64,000 bases of DNA from Bacteroidaceae bacterium (lineage in GTDB: Bacteria > Bacteroidota > Bacteroidia > Bacteroidales > Bacteroidaceae): assembly GCA_017617315.1 (NCBI GenBank), contig JAFZWM010000014.1, positions 124,001 to 188,000 of the forward strand, given 5' to 3'. Positions 41,327 through 50,710 of the stretch are shown here, one piece after another (the stretch's first letter is position 1; each line of letters opens with the position of its first letter). The notes under the pieces are model-generated. The model did not search any database and was not told the origin of the DNA. It saw only the letters and a program-made list of their open reading frames with translations. The position numbers and the translations under genes were made by a program.

Positions 41327-42747
41327 TTTTTAACAATTATGGTTCTTAGAATTTGTTTTCCTGCCACCAGGTTAAGTACATAAAACCCCTTATCAATGTT
41401 AGGACAAACTGTAATATCGTATTTTCCTGCATTAAGTATACCAAGTTCTTTTGTGTATACAGGTGTGCCAAATTTGTCAAAAATACATAGTTTTGCGTCT
41501 GAACTTTCTGTAAGTTCAAACGTAGCCTTAAAGTCTGAGCTAAATATACTTGGTAATGCGGCTATTGATGATATCTGCTGAAATTTAGAATTTTTTTTGA
41601 CATTTCTTTTATTCAGCATCATATACATTGGTCTATCTGGCTCTTTTAGACTTAGAGAGTAAAATGAAAGGCTACCTTTTATTCCGTTATCCCAAATGTC
41701 GAGCTTTGCATTATCAAGGCGATATTTGGCAAGTTTGTTCTCAATATACCTATCTTTTGTCTCAAAAGTAGCGTCTTCAAAAAAAAGTGTACCATCAGCA
41801 GAGATAGAAGCCGAGAAAGGTATAGTATCGTTGGCTAGATACATGATTCCATTAGCCTTTTTTCCTATAGTTGAAATACAGAGCGTTAGAGGCTTCTCGT
41901 TTAGTATAAACTTGCCACTCCAGTCGTATGTTATAACTTTCCCTTCATATACTCCGTTCAATAGAGTTATGTCGTTTACTGTTGTTTTTACATCCGGCAT
42001 ATGTACAGGCAAGTTTTCCGGATTATCAGAAACAAAATAATTGTGAAGACAGTTCTCTGCATCTGGTCTAATTAGTTCCTCTGTTGCTGCAGAATAACTT
42101 AAAAGTGAAGCTCTGTAAAGATGTGTTCTTGCCATGTTTTCATCTTTCTTGACACCGTATCCATTTCGATAGCAAAGACCTGCCATATATAAGGCTGGGG
42201 TGTAATCCTTATCAAGTCCTTTGGAGAACATATTGAACGCTTGTTCGTAGTTTTGTTTGCATCCTAATCCTTTATATAGCATGAATCCATAAGCGTGGCA
42301 ACATGTAACAGAGCCAAGCTCTGCACCTAGGCGGAAATAATGGCAAGCTTTCTCGAAATTCTGTTTTACACAATTGCTACCATTTTTGAACATAAGACCA
42401 AGATTGTGATATGCTCCTTTATATCCTGCGTTTCCAGCTTTTTCAAACCAATAGATGGCTTTTGCGGAATCAGCTCTTTCGGTTAAGCCTTGCATGTATA
42501 TCATGCCAAGAACATTCATAGAATAAGCATTCGCATATTCTTCTGCAGCAATGTGAAGTTGAGATTTTGCCCACTCACAGTCTTTGTCGTTATCGATACC
42601 TTTCATGATACGGACAGCATGCTTTACGTTATCAATAACAGTTAGCTCTGTACAATTGCTATTAATTTGTGCAAATAGCATCATTGGGCTTAGAAGCAAA
42701 ATGAATGCTATAATCCCAATGGTTTTGTTAATTTTAAAAATTACCAT
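41323..42747 (-). CDS. Sel1-repeat protein with a C-terminal T9SS (type A) sorting domain
   Basis: 474 residues. Signal peptide (IIAFILLLSPMMLFAQ). Residues about 65-220 hold Sel1-like repeats (AYSMNVLGMIYMQGLTERADSAKAIYWFEKAGNAGY; AYHNLGLMFKNG; CHAYGFMLYKGLG; ALYMAGLCYRNGYGVKKDENMARTHLYRAS). A beta-rich middle follows, and the last 80 residues are a type IX secretion tail: ELTESSDAKLCIFDKFGTPVYTKELGILNAGKYDITVCPNIDKGFYVLNLVAGKQ, ending TIIVKK. The protein should therefore be moved across the outer membrane and attached to the surface or released. It overlaps both neighbours by a few bases. Confidence 0.85.
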   Translation of the reverse strand: MVIFKINKTIGIIAFILLLSPMMLFAQINSNCTELTVIDNVKHAVRIMKGIDNDKDCEWAKSQLHIAAEEYANAYSMNVLGMIYMQGLTERADSAKAIYWFEKAGNAGYKGAYHNLGLMFKNGSNCVKQNFEKACHYFRLGAELGSVTCCHAYGFMLYKGLGCKQNYEQAFNMFSKGLDKDYTPALYMAGLCYRNGYGVKKDENMARTHLYRASLLSYSAATEELIRPDAENCLHNYFVSDNPENLPVHMPDVKTTVNDITLLNGVYEGKVITYDWSGKFILNEKPLTLCISTIGKKANGIMYLANDTIPFSASISADGTLFFEDATFETKDRYIENKLAKYRLDNAKLDIWDNGIKGSLSFYSLSLKEPDRPMYMMLNKRNVKKNSKFQQISSIAALPSIFSSDFKATFELTESSDAKLCIFDKFGTPVYTKELGILNAGKYDITVCPNIDKGFYVLNLVAGKQILRTIIVKK

Positions 42748-43589
42748 ACGAAATTTCCTGAATTTATTTTTTTTGTAATGTCATTTTTTCTTTGTTTGTC
42801 AAGTCCATCAGCCATTTTTAAGAGTAATGGTTTTTGTCGGTTCAAATCGGACAGCATTTTTTTCTTTGATGACAAGTGGTTTTTGTAAACATCCTCGATC
42901 ATATATTTTTCTGCGAAAAAATTATTTGTTTTTTCGCATTCCGTAATACTATCAATATGCACCGTTAGATTTTCATCTTTTAGTTTTTCCCATACCCTTT
43001 TGGTACTCTCGATTATCTTTTTTCCATTTTTTATGTCAAAAAAGACTTTGAATTGAATTGGTGACAATTTTGACTTCAAGAAAGAAATCTCTTCATCCCA
43101 CAAGTCAACTCTTCTGTTAGACCTGATTCTGTGATCCATGTCAAGAGCTTTGTCTTGAAAGTCTTGAATTTGTTGTTCATTTAGTCCGAGATGGTCTTGT
43201 GCTCTTAGGACTAGGCTTACATGCTCGCCAGAAATGTTGTTGTCTGGGATTAGCAAAATGTCAGTAGAATCGTTGTAGAGCCTGTCAATTTCAACTTTCG
43301 CTTTTATTCGCTTGGAAAAATCTTCTTTGTAAATGAAATTGTAGCATGCTTTACGCATATTTTTGCGATAAAGCAAATCGAAGAATTGTTTTGAAATATT
43401 TTTTTTAATATTGTAATTCAAAACATATATACCAAACTCTTCAGCTGCATTTTCTTGTGCTGAACTTTCAATGTCATTGCGATATTGTCGTAGCGTGACA
43501 TTTTCTGCATTTGAATTAATCAATTCTTGTGCATGTACGACACCACAAAGTAGTATGAATGTCGTATTTAAAATTATTTTTTTGTACAT
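42741..43589 (-). CDS. Exported helical protein of unknown function
   Basis: 282 residues with a signal peptide ending VHAQ (about residue 20). The rest is charged and mostly helical (NAEEFGIYVLNYNIKKNISKQFFDLLYRKNMRKACYNF; LGLNEQQIQDFQDKALDMDHRIRSNRRVDLWDEE), with a lysine-rich end. No family is recognised. It overlaps the Sel1 gene start by 7 bp and follows the transglutaminase-like gene by 20 bp. Confidence 0.6.
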   Translation of the reverse strand: MYKKIILNTTFILLCGVVHAQELINSNAENVTLRQYRNDIESSAQENAAEEFGIYVLNYNIKKNISKQFFDLLYRKNMRKACYNFIYKEDFSKRIKAKVEIDRLYNDSTDILLIPDNNISGEHVSLVLRAQDHLGLNEQQIQDFQDKALDMDHRIRSNRRVDLWDEEISFLKSKLSPIQFKVFFDIKNGKKIIESTKRVWEKLKDENLTVHIDSITECEKTNNFFAEKYMIEDVYKNHLSSKKKMLSDLNRQKPLLLKMADGLDKQRKNDITKKINSGNFVW

Positions 43590-43609
43590 TGTTAAAATAG
43601 TAAAAATGG

Positions 43610-45541
43610 TTAATACCAGATTTGTTTATTGTTATCATATTCGAATATGCGCTCTTCGTGTCCTTTGCTTTTATCCTTTAATAAAAGTATAATTCCTTTA
43701 GGAACGTTTTTAAATGATAGTGTTTCTTTTTCTGCTATTTGTTTGTCAATAAGAAACCAATCTTTATCGAATCCATAGAGTTCGTATGTGTGACCTATTT
43801 CTACATAATTTGTGTCAGATATTGGTGTGAAAACAATTTTCGACACAAAAGATTTATTATTCTCTCCTAGGTCTATTCCTATCCAATAGTCATTTTTATT
43901 AGCTTTTATACTTGTTGAATAGTCACAGTCGCTTATGTATGGCAAGTAATCTTTGTATACTCCATACGATATTATGTTTCCGGTTAATTTTTCTTCTCTT
44001 TCGCCTTTGTTTGTATAAAATGCAAGTTCTGAGATTATTCCGCGACTTTTATTATTGCTTTTATATCTGAGGTACTTGTATTGTTTACTGCTATTTACAA
44101 ACAATGTTGTGTTGCCATATGGCATGGTTGTGATTTCCGCAATGGTATCCTCAACAATGAATTCATTATTATCGTTTATATAATTAGCTCCTTCGAAGCA
44201 ACCACCAATTAAATCCTTCCATTTGTTTGGCATAAGTGCACAAAGTGGATATTTGCGTTTTATTTCAATATCGTGTGTGCTACCAATTTCTGGCTTAAAT
44301 TCCTTACTAATTCCAAAACTGTCTGTAAAAACAGCATAGGATAATGGTATGATTTTTTTTCCTTCATATCTGACAAGAACACATACAATGTCTTTTCCAA
44401 TGTTGTGGAAATCAATAAGACCATCTTTGACGGTAGAGCAATCTATAGGAATCCAGTTTTTTCCTGTAAGAAATGTTGCCAAAAAAAGATTTTTACCGTT
44501 TAGTTTTGGGTCAACATTGAACCTTAAATTTGCTGATAGCCCATATTCCGCAGATACATCTCTGGTAAAGTTGTTTGAGAAAAGTACACTACCTTTACCA
44601 GCTTCTTTTTGGTAACAGGTTCTGTATATTTTTGAAACTTTTTTTTCTTTTAGCGTTTCGTATGGACATTTGTCTTGTTTCGTTGGTTCATAGATGATGT
44701 CAAAAAAAGATGTGTCAATTTTATTAAATTGAAGTGCTTTATTTTCATCTTTATATACTGTGTAAGTTGAACCGTCGTTGAGTATTAATGCAACCCAAGA
44801 ATGTCCTTTTTGACTATAATTAGCCCAAAAAGGAATAGTATCTATCGCGACAGGTATGCCGAGCGAGCGTAGAATGCATGCGAACAGAATGCAACGTTGT
44901 TCACAGTTTGCACGTTGTATGTGATTATAAATTAATACGTCTAATGAGTATTTTCCTGATGGATTTGGGGTTTTAATTTTTCCGTATAAACTATTCATTA
45001 CAGAAACGAATGCATCTTTTAAATCTTTTTTGTCTTTTATCAAGTATGCGTATTCTTCACGGAGTTTTTTACGCCAATTAGAACATACTCTTTCTTCTTT
45101 TGCTTTATATGGTAATATGTATCTGCAAAAATGTTGAAAACTGATTTCTTTGGACCATGGTGATGTGTTCCAAGCCTCAAAAGAGTCTTCTATATTTTCT
45201 ATCAGAAATTTATTGTCAATTATAGAACTGTCTTTAGCGAGTATTGGTTTGTATAGTGTACAACAATTTTTCCATAAAACAGAAAGTTCTTCTGGATTAG
45301 CAAATCTATCTTTTTGCATCAAAAAATGTGAAAAAGATGTAATAGCTTCTCCTGAGGGGGAAAAGTGTCCATCCATATTGTCTATTAAAAAATAAGCAGC
45401 CTTTAATTTTAAGCTATCATTGATAGAATGGGAATAATATTCTATTACCCCTTGATATTTTTCTCGATATGATGTCTTTGCTTTAAGTTCGTAATGAAAT
45501 TGCAGCAATAAAATGATTAAAAAAATATAATTGTTATTCAT
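43610..45541 (-). CDS. Exported transglutaminase-like protein with a discoidin-like C-terminus
   Basis: 643 residues with a signal sequence. A transglutaminase-like core lies at about 180-270: the Cys in RANCEQRCILFACILRSLGIPV and the His in KGHSWVALILNDGSTY, with an Asp/Glu further on. Such proteins can be proteases, cross-linkers or inactive binding proteins. Residues about 480-640 look like a discoidin/F5-8-type beta-sandwich (YKYLRYKSNNKSRGIISELAFYTNKGEREEKLTG...NNKSFVSKIVFTPISDTNYVEIGHTYELYGFD). Its start overlaps the stop of the O-antigen-ligase-like gene by 8 bp. Confidence 0.75.
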   Translation of the reverse strand: MNNNYIFLIILLLQFHYELKAKTSYREKYQGVIEYYSHSINDSLKLKAAYFLIDNMDGHFSPSGEAITSFSHFLMQKDRFANPEELSVLWKNCCTLYKPILAKDSSIIDNKFLIENIEDSFEAWNTSPWSKEISFQHFCRYILPYKAKEERVCSNWRKKLREEYAYLIKDKKDLKDAFVSVMNSLYGKIKTPNPSGKYSLDVLIYNHIQRANCEQRCILFACILRSLGIPVAIDTIPFWANYSQKGHSWVALILNDGSTYTVYKDENKALQFNKIDTSFFDIIYEPTKQDKCPYETLKEKKVSKIYRTCYQKEAGKGSVLFSNNFTRDVSAEYGLSANLRFNVDPKLNGKNLFLATFLTGKNWIPIDCSTVKDGLIDFHNIGKDIVCVLVRYEGKKIIPLSYAVFTDSFGISKEFKPEIGSTHDIEIKRKYPLCALMPNKWKDLIGGCFEGANYINDNNEFIVEDTIAEITTMPYGNTTLFVNSSKQYKYLRYKSNNKSRGIISELAFYTNKGEREEKLTGNIISYGVYKDYLPYISDCDYSTSIKANKNDYWIGIDLGENNKSFVSKIVFTPISDTNYVEIGHTYELYGFDKDWFLIDKQIAEKETLSFKNVPKGIILLLKDKSKGHEERIFEYDNNKQIWY

Positions 45542-47291
45542 TCGATTTCAAATATGTCTTTGCTTGATTAATTATATAATTTGCTTTTTCTGATTCGACT
45601 TTTATACCTGTTTTTAGAATTTCATTCGCATAATATGTGGCTTTTTCTTTATCGTTTGACTCATAATGTTTTAATAACAAATACTTGTAGGTTAATTTGC
45701 TGGGAATCATATTAGTAAGCGTGTCAATATATTTTATAGATGACCTGTTTTTATTTATATTGTTAAGACAGACATATTCGTATATGAATAATTTAGGCGA
45801 GGATGAATATTTTCTTGCATTATGAATGTACGTAAGTGCATTTTCATATTTATTATGTTTAATATTCAATTCTGCCCTTTTTGACCAATAAAGTTCTGAT
45901 GTGCTAATTTTTTCTTCCAAAGACTTAAAAAGTATATCGTCTAATTTCTCGTGATTTTTTGAATTATTAATGAGTTTATTTAGCACTAACTGGGCATATG
46001 TGATTTTTAGAACTTTAATAAAACTGAAAAATACTATAATTGTTACAAGAAATAGAAAAAGTTTTTGCTTTTGAATATTGTTAAAACAACATACTTTTTC
46101 TCCTTTGAACGTTATTAGTGATGATATACATATTATTACGAGCCAACCTTGAATAGATGTGTATATGAAATTGAAAAAAGACATGATGAAAAAGGCGAAA
46201 ATTATAGAGAACTCAGTCCTAATTTTTGTTTTTATTGCGATTTTAATTAACATTAAATAAAATCCTGCAAAAAAGAATAAACCGATAATTCCACCCTCGA
46301 CTCCATGTTCTAAAAAATCGTTATACGGCATGAATATGTACCCCGCATTCTTCTGTTCAATATCATTGTATATTTCTTTTTTGAAATAGTTGACTTGTTT
46401 CAAGTTGTAATTTTTTTCAAATAAACCATAACCATATCCCATAGGATTTTCAATAATCATCTCTGATGATAGTTTCCATATAAGTATACGCCCATTTGCG
46501 GAATTTCTTTTTATATCGTATAATTTAAAACTAATCAGAATAAAGAAAATAAAGGCTACTGAAGCTATGATGATTTTGTGCCAGTTCGATATCTTTATTA
46601 ATATTTGTTTTTCCTTAAGATAAAAAAATAATAATATAGAACATTCTACGAATAAACCTATGTATGCAGTTCTGCAACGAAGAATAAATACAAGTGTAAT
46701 TACTATAGGCAAAAAAAGTGCATACCATCTTTTCTGGTGCATCCTTTCTATGATAAATGGAATGCAACCAACAATTAGAATTGATGTTGTTGTAGGGTTT
46801 TCGTTGCTACCTGTAATATTAAAATATATGTTATCGGATTGTAAAATTGCAGTAGCTTGAAGTATACAAAATAATATTTGTATTATTGATATAAATATAA
46901 AACCATTCACGATAATCTCTCGTGTGATTATTTTTTCTTGTAATATAAAAGAATTTATTATGCCATAAAACAAGAATATACATAAATATAATATTCTGTA
47001 AGTTTCGTGTGTGGAAACAAGAATAAGGCTGTGAAGAATTATGTATATAATCCATGCTGTAACCCACAAGGTTGTTATTGGTACATTTTTGCATAAATTC
47101 CATCTGTTTTTACAACATAATAGAAATATTGCTGTGGTTAAAATTATAATCTCTGGGATAAGAGAACGTGACAAGGATGGATATGCGAACAAGTGTGTAT
47201 TGATAGTGCTCCCAATACATACAAAATAGTACAATATAATAAAAAAAATTTTTTTGTTTAATGTAATATGCTGTGTAATAACTGCATTCAT
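45534..47291 (-). CDS. O-antigen ligase/polymerase-like membrane protein with C-terminal TPR region
   Basis: 585 residues. Ten or more hydrophobic helices span residues 12-415; the large periplasmic loop typical of Wzy_C/WaaL-type enzymes is visible (SANGRILIWKLSSEMIIENPMGYGYGLFEKNYNLKQ...YIFMPYNDFLEHGVEGGIIG), with the NGR/R and H residues of the family. A soluble tail from about 440 contains helix-turn-helix TPR-like repeats (LYWSKRAELNIKHNKYENALTYIHNARKYSS; LTYKYLLLKHYESNDKEKATYYANEILK). Such proteins join undecaprenyl-linked glycans to lipid A or to proteins, or polymerise them. It is the first gene of a six-gene operon and lies behind the TA-repeat promoter. Confidence 0.8.
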   Translation of the reverse strand: MNAVITQHITLNKKIFFIILYYFVCIGSTINTHLFAYPSLSRSLIPEIIILTTAIFLLCCKNRWNLCKNVPITTLWVTAWIIYIILHSLILVSTHETYRILYLCIFLFYGIINSFILQEKIITREIIVNGFIFISIIQILFCILQATAILQSDNIYFNITGSNENPTTTSILIVGCIPFIIERMHQKRWYALFLPIVITLVFILRCRTAYIGLFVECSILLFFYLKEKQILIKISNWHKIIIASVAFIFFILISFKLYDIKRNSANGRILIWKLSSEMIIENPMGYGYGLFEKNYNLKQVNYFKKEIYNDIEQKNAGYIFMPYNDFLEHGVEGGIIGLFFFAGFYLMLIKIAIKTKIRTEFSIIFAFFIMSFFNFIYTSIQGWLVIICISSLITFKGEKVCCFNNIQKQKLFLFLVTIIVFFSFIKVLKITYAQLVLNKLINNSKNHEKLDDILFKSLEEKISTSELYWSKRAELNIKHNKYENALTYIHNARKYSSSPKLFIYEYVCLNNINKNRSSIKYIDTLTNMIPSKLTYKYLLLKHYESNDKEKATYYANEILKTGIKVESEKANYIINQAKTYLKSNE

Positions 47292-47321
47292 AAAGAATGT
47301 GTTTTTTTTATATTATCGGTG

Positions 47322-47355
47322 CAAATATATATATATATATATTGATAATGACAAA
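47322..47355 (-). promoter_or_regulatory. Promoter with a nine-unit TA repeat as spacer (candidate phase-variable promoter)
   Basis: Read on the minus strand: TTTG (47355-47352), a 22-nt spacer, and a perfect -7 box TATATTTG (47329-47322). The alternating AT run covers 47325-47342, so it fills most of the spacer and runs into the -7 box. Gain or loss of TA units would shift spacing by 2 bp around the 19-21 optimum. The start codon of the operon is 31 nt downstream. Confidence 0.7.
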
Positions 47356-47690
47356 TTTTTGTTCGAGAAAATATTGTTGATTTGAGCTTTTTGTAAATGT
47401 TTTATTTGTGAGCGCTAATTTTTTTGATGTTTATGTCTGTTGATTTTTACCTATTTAATTATTAAAAGAATAGTTCATTTTATTAATCTATAAGTATATT
47501 TATTGATTTTTTCTATGTTAATATTTTCTTGCGGAACTTGAGTCGCTATTATTGGTAAAATAGGATTTATTATGGTGTCAAAATAGCGTGTAAATGCGTA
47601 TAATTTAATCTTTGAAGTATTTTTTTGTGCTTCGAGATAAAAAATACCTTATTATATAAATTATGTATCTGTATTATTCAATTCTTTTGT
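47356..47690. other. AT-rich intergenic region without genes
   Basis: Very AT-rich sequence with no plausible frame. It separates the six-gene operon from the divergent ACT-domain gene. Nothing else recognisable was found. Confidence 0.5.
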
Positions 47691-47692
47691 TG

Positions 47693-47700
47693 TATCTTTG
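47693..47700 (+). promoter_or_regulatory. -7 promoter box of the ACT-domain gene
   Basis: TATCTTTG matches TAnnTTTG exactly; the start codon is 25 nt downstream. Confidence 0.55.
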
Positions 47701-47724
47701 CAGCAATTTTCTAAATTCATCACA

Positions 47725-47997
47725 ATGGATAAAACTATTATCACCGTAGTAGGTAAGGATACCGTTGGTATCATAGCAAGGGTGTGTACTTATCTTGCTG
47801 AAAATGAAGTTAATATTCTGGATATCTCGCAGACAATCGTTCAGGGTTATTTTAACATGATGATGATTGTCGACATGCAGAAGTCTATAAAGGTTCACGA
47901 CGAGATTTCTACCGACCTCACTAAGATTGGCGAGGAGCTTGGCGTAATCATAAAGTGCCAGCGCGAAGAGATTTTCAACAAGATGCACCGCATCTGA
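47725..47997 (+). CDS. ACT-domain protein (UPF0237 family)
   Basis: 90 residues, one ACT domain from the ATG at 47725 (MDKTIITVVGKDTVGIIARVCTYLAENEVNILDISQTI), the classic ligand-binding beta-alpha-beta-beta-alpha-beta fold with the GKDxxGIIA turn. The longer frame from 47698 would start on the -7 box. UPF0237 proteins are often coded directly before a UPF0210 protein, as here (24 bp). The ACT domain probably senses an amino acid or related metabolite and may regulate its partner; the ligand is unknown. Confidence 0.92.
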   Translation: MDKTIITVVGKDTVGIIARVCTYLAENEVNILDISQTIVQGYFNMMMIVDMQKSIKVHDEISTDLTKIGEELGVIIKCQREEIFNKMHRI

Positions 47998-48021
47998 TAA
48001 TTGCCCAAAAACAGCGAAAAT

Positions 48022-49386
48022 ATGATAAATATATACGAAGTTGCAGAAACCAATGCGATGATTGAACACGAGAATCTCGATGTTCGAACCATCACCATGG
48101 GAATCAGTCTGCTCGACTGCTGCGACACCAACCTCGAAAAGCTCTGCCGCAACATCAGAGCCAAGATAACATCGCTTGCCAAAGACCTTGTGGCTACGGG
48201 CGAAGCCATTTCGCGCGAGTACGGTATTCCTATCGTAAACAAGCGAATTTCCATCACCCCGATTGCCATCGTTGGCGCAAGCGCGTGCCATTCTCCCGAA
48301 GATTTTGTGCAGATTGCCGTTACACTCGACGAGGTGGCAAAGGACATGGGAGTGAACTTCCTTGGCGGATATTCGGCCATCGTGGCAAAGGGCATGACTA
48401 AGAGCGACGAGCTCTTCATGCGCTCAATTCCCGAGGCAATGGCGCGTACCGAGCGCATCTGCTGCTCTGTAAACGTAGGCTCAACAAAGACGGGCATTAA
48501 CATGGATGCCGTTAAGATAATGGGCGAGATTGTGAAGGCTACCGCCGAGCGCACCAAGGAAAAAGATTCGTTGGGATGTGCCAAGCTCGTTGTTCTGTGC
48601 AACGCGCCCGACGATAATCCGTTTATGGCAGGAGCATTCCACGGAGTGTCTGAGGCCGAGGCCATTATCAACGTGGGCGTGAGCGGTCCGGGAGTGGTTA
48701 AGTACGCTCTGGAGCAGATAAAGGATGCCAACTTCGAAGTACTTTGCGAGACTATCAAGAAGACAGCCTTCAAGATTACGCGCGTGGGCCAGCTCGTGGC
48801 TCAGGAGGCATCGCGCCGACTGGGCGTTCCGTTCGGCATCATCGACCTCTCGCTTGCGCCAACTCCGGCGGTGGGCGACAGCGTGGCAGATATCCTCAAG
48901 GCCATCGGTCTTGAACATGCAGGAGCGCCGGGCACAACGGCCGCACTCGCTCTGCTCAACGACCAGGTTAAGAAGGGCGGCGTGATGGCATCATCATACG
49001 TCGGCGGACTAAGCGGAGCGTTCATCCCTGTGAGCGAAGACCAAGGCATGATTGATGCCGTTGAGGCCGGTGCGCTCACCATCGAGAAGCTCGAAGCCAT
49101 GACGTGCGTATGCTCGGTAGGACTCGACATGATTGCCATTCCGGGCGACACTCCGGCCACCACAATTAGCGGAATCATTGCCGATGAGGCTGCCATCGGA
49201 ATGATTAACCAGAAGACAACAGCCGTGCGTATAATTCCTGTGATAGGCAAGGGCGTAGGCGAACAGGTAGACTTTGGCGGTCTGCTCGGACACGCGCCTA
49301 TAATGCCGGTAAACGGTTTCGACTGCTCGGTATTCGTAAACCGCGGAGGCCGAATTCCAGCACCTATCCATAGCTTTAAGAACTGA
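48022..49386 (+). CDS. UPF0210 (DUF711, PFL-like) family protein
   Basis: 454 residues, cytoplasmic. The ATG at 48022 ([33 protein letters not shown]) gives the usual family start and length; the upstream TTG is less likely. Conserved family segments include [40 protein letters not shown] and [15 protein letters not shown], with glycyl-radical-enzyme-like barrel topology but no glycyl radical motif. The reaction is unknown. Its stop TGA overlaps the queA start by one base. Confidence 0.9.
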   Translation: MINIYEVAETNAMIEHENLDVRTITMGISLLDCCDTNLEKLCRNIRAKITSLAKDLVATGEAISREYGIPIVNKRISITPIAIVGASACHSPEDFVQIAVTLDEVAKDMGVNFLGGYSAIVAKGMTKSDELFMRSIPEAMARTERICCSVNVGSTKTGINMDAVKIMGEIVKATAERTKEKDSLGCAKLVVLCNAPDDNPFMAGAFHGVSEAEAIINVGVSGPGVVKYALEQIKDANFEVLCETIKKTAFKITRVGQLVAQEASRRLGVPFGIIDLSLAPTPAVGDSVADILKAIGLEHAGAPGTTAALALLNDQVKKGGVMASSYVGGLSGAFIPVSEDQGMIDAVEAGALTIEKLEAMTCVCSVGLDMIAIPGDTPATTISGIIADEAAIGMINQKTTAVRIIPVIGKGVGEQVDFGGLLGHAPIMPVNGFDCSVFVNRGGRIPAPIHSFKN

Positions 49387-50621
49387 TGATTGAAGAGAAA
49401 ACAAAGCATATTCAGATAGCCGAATACAACTATCCGCTGCCCGATGAGAGGATAGCCAAGTTTCCGCTTGCCGAACGCGATCACTCCAAGTTGCTCGTTT
49501 ACAACAAGGGAGCGGTTAGCCACGACATATTTTACAACCTTCCAAACTATCTGCCAAAGGGCGCGCTGATGGTTTACAACAACACGAAGGTTATTCAGGC
49601 GCGACTGCACTTCAACAAAGAGACGGGCGCGCTCATCGAGGTGTTCTGCCTCGAACCAATCCAGCCAAACGACTATGTGCTCAACTTTCAGCAGACAAAG
49701 CATTGCGCATGGCTCTGCCTCGTCGGAAATCTGAAGAAGTGGAAGGAAGGCACGCTGCGCAAGGAGGTCGACGTAAAGGGCAGAAAGGTCATCCTAACCG
49801 CCACCCGTGGCGAGATGCACGGCACAAGCCATTGGATTGACTTCGACTGGGACGACGACAGCATAACCTTTGCCGACATTCTCGAAGGCGTGGGCGAACT
49901 GCCAATCCCTCCGTATCTTAACCGAAAGACGGAGGAGAGCGACAAGAAGACATATCAGACCGTCTACTCAAAGATAAAGGGAAGCGTGGCCGCCCCGACA
50001 GCCGGACTGCACTTCACCGACAAGGTACTGAAGGATATCGATGCCCACGGCATTGAGCGCGAGGAAGTTACGCTGCACGTCGGCGCAGGCACGTTCAAGC
50101 CCGTAAAGAGCGAGGAGATTGAGGGCCACGAGATGCACTCCGAATACATCTTCGTGCCAAAGCACACCATCGAGCGGCTGATAGCCCACGATGCCAGCGC
50201 CATTGCCGTTGGAACAACCAGCGTGCGCACCCTCGAGAGCCTCTACTACATAGGCGTAACGCTCCAGAGCAATCCAGATGCCACCGAGCAGGACTTGCAT
50301 GTAAACCAGTGGATGCCTTACGAGTATGCCGACAGCGAGCCTAATCCAATTACCGCCATGCAGGCGTTGCAGAACATCAAGGACTATCTTGAGCGCAACG
50401 GCATAGACGCGCTGCACACAAGCACGCAGATAATCATTGCGCCGGGCTACGACTACAAGATTGTAAAGATGCTCGTAACAAACTTCCATCAGCCGCAGAG
50501 CACGCTGCTTCTGCTTGTTTCGGCCTTTGTAAAGGGCGACTGGCACAAGATTTACGACTATGCTCTGGCCAACGATTTCCGTTTCTTGAGCTATGGCGAC
50601 AGCTCTCTGCTGATACCTTAA
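49386..50621 (+). CDS. queA: S-adenosylmethionine:tRNA ribosyltransferase-isomerase QueA
   Basis: 411 residues. QueA adds and rearranges the ribosyl part of SAM onto preQ1-modified tRNA to form epoxyqueuosine at the wobble position. Signature segments: YNYPLPDERIAKFPLAERDHSKLLVY, MVYNNTKVIQARL, ILEGVGELPIPPYLNR, SVAAPTAGLHFT, EVTLHVGAGTFKPVKSEEIEGHEMHSE and the C-terminal MLVTNFHQPQSTLLLLVSAF. Its start overlaps the UPF0210 stop, so it is the third gene of that transcript, and a large terminator follows. Confidence 0.97.
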   Translation: MIEEKTKHIQIAEYNYPLPDERIAKFPLAERDHSKLLVYNKGAVSHDIFYNLPNYLPKGALMVYNNTKVIQARLHFNKETGALIEVFCLEPIQPNDYVLNFQQTKHCAWLCLVGNLKKWKEGTLRKEVDVKGRKVILTATRGEMHGTSHWIDFDWDDDSITFADILEGVGELPIPPYLNRKTEESDKKTYQTVYSKIKGSVAAPTAGLHFTDKVLKDIDAHGIEREEVTLHVGAGTFKPVKSEEIEGHEMHSEYIFVPKHTIERLIAHDASAIAVGTTSVRTLESLYYIGVTLQSNPDATEQDLHVNQWMPYEYADSEPNPITAMQALQNIKDYLERNGIDALHTSTQIIIAPGYDYKIVKMLVTNFHQPQSTLLLLVSAFVKGDWHKIYDYALANDFRFLSYGDSSLLIP

Positions 50622-50629
50622 AAAATACA

Positions 50630-50677
50630 ACGGCTCGGAGCAGATTTATCGTGCTCTGCTCCGAACCGTATATTTTT
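50630..50677 (+). terminator. Terminator of the ACT-UPF0210-queA unit
   Basis: ACGGCTCGGAGCAGA pairs with TCTGCTCCGAACCGT (one mismatch), followed by a T-rich tail. Confidence 0.85.
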
Positions 50678-50710
50678 CGATAAACTGCAATAATTTTAAA
50701 TCTTATAAAA

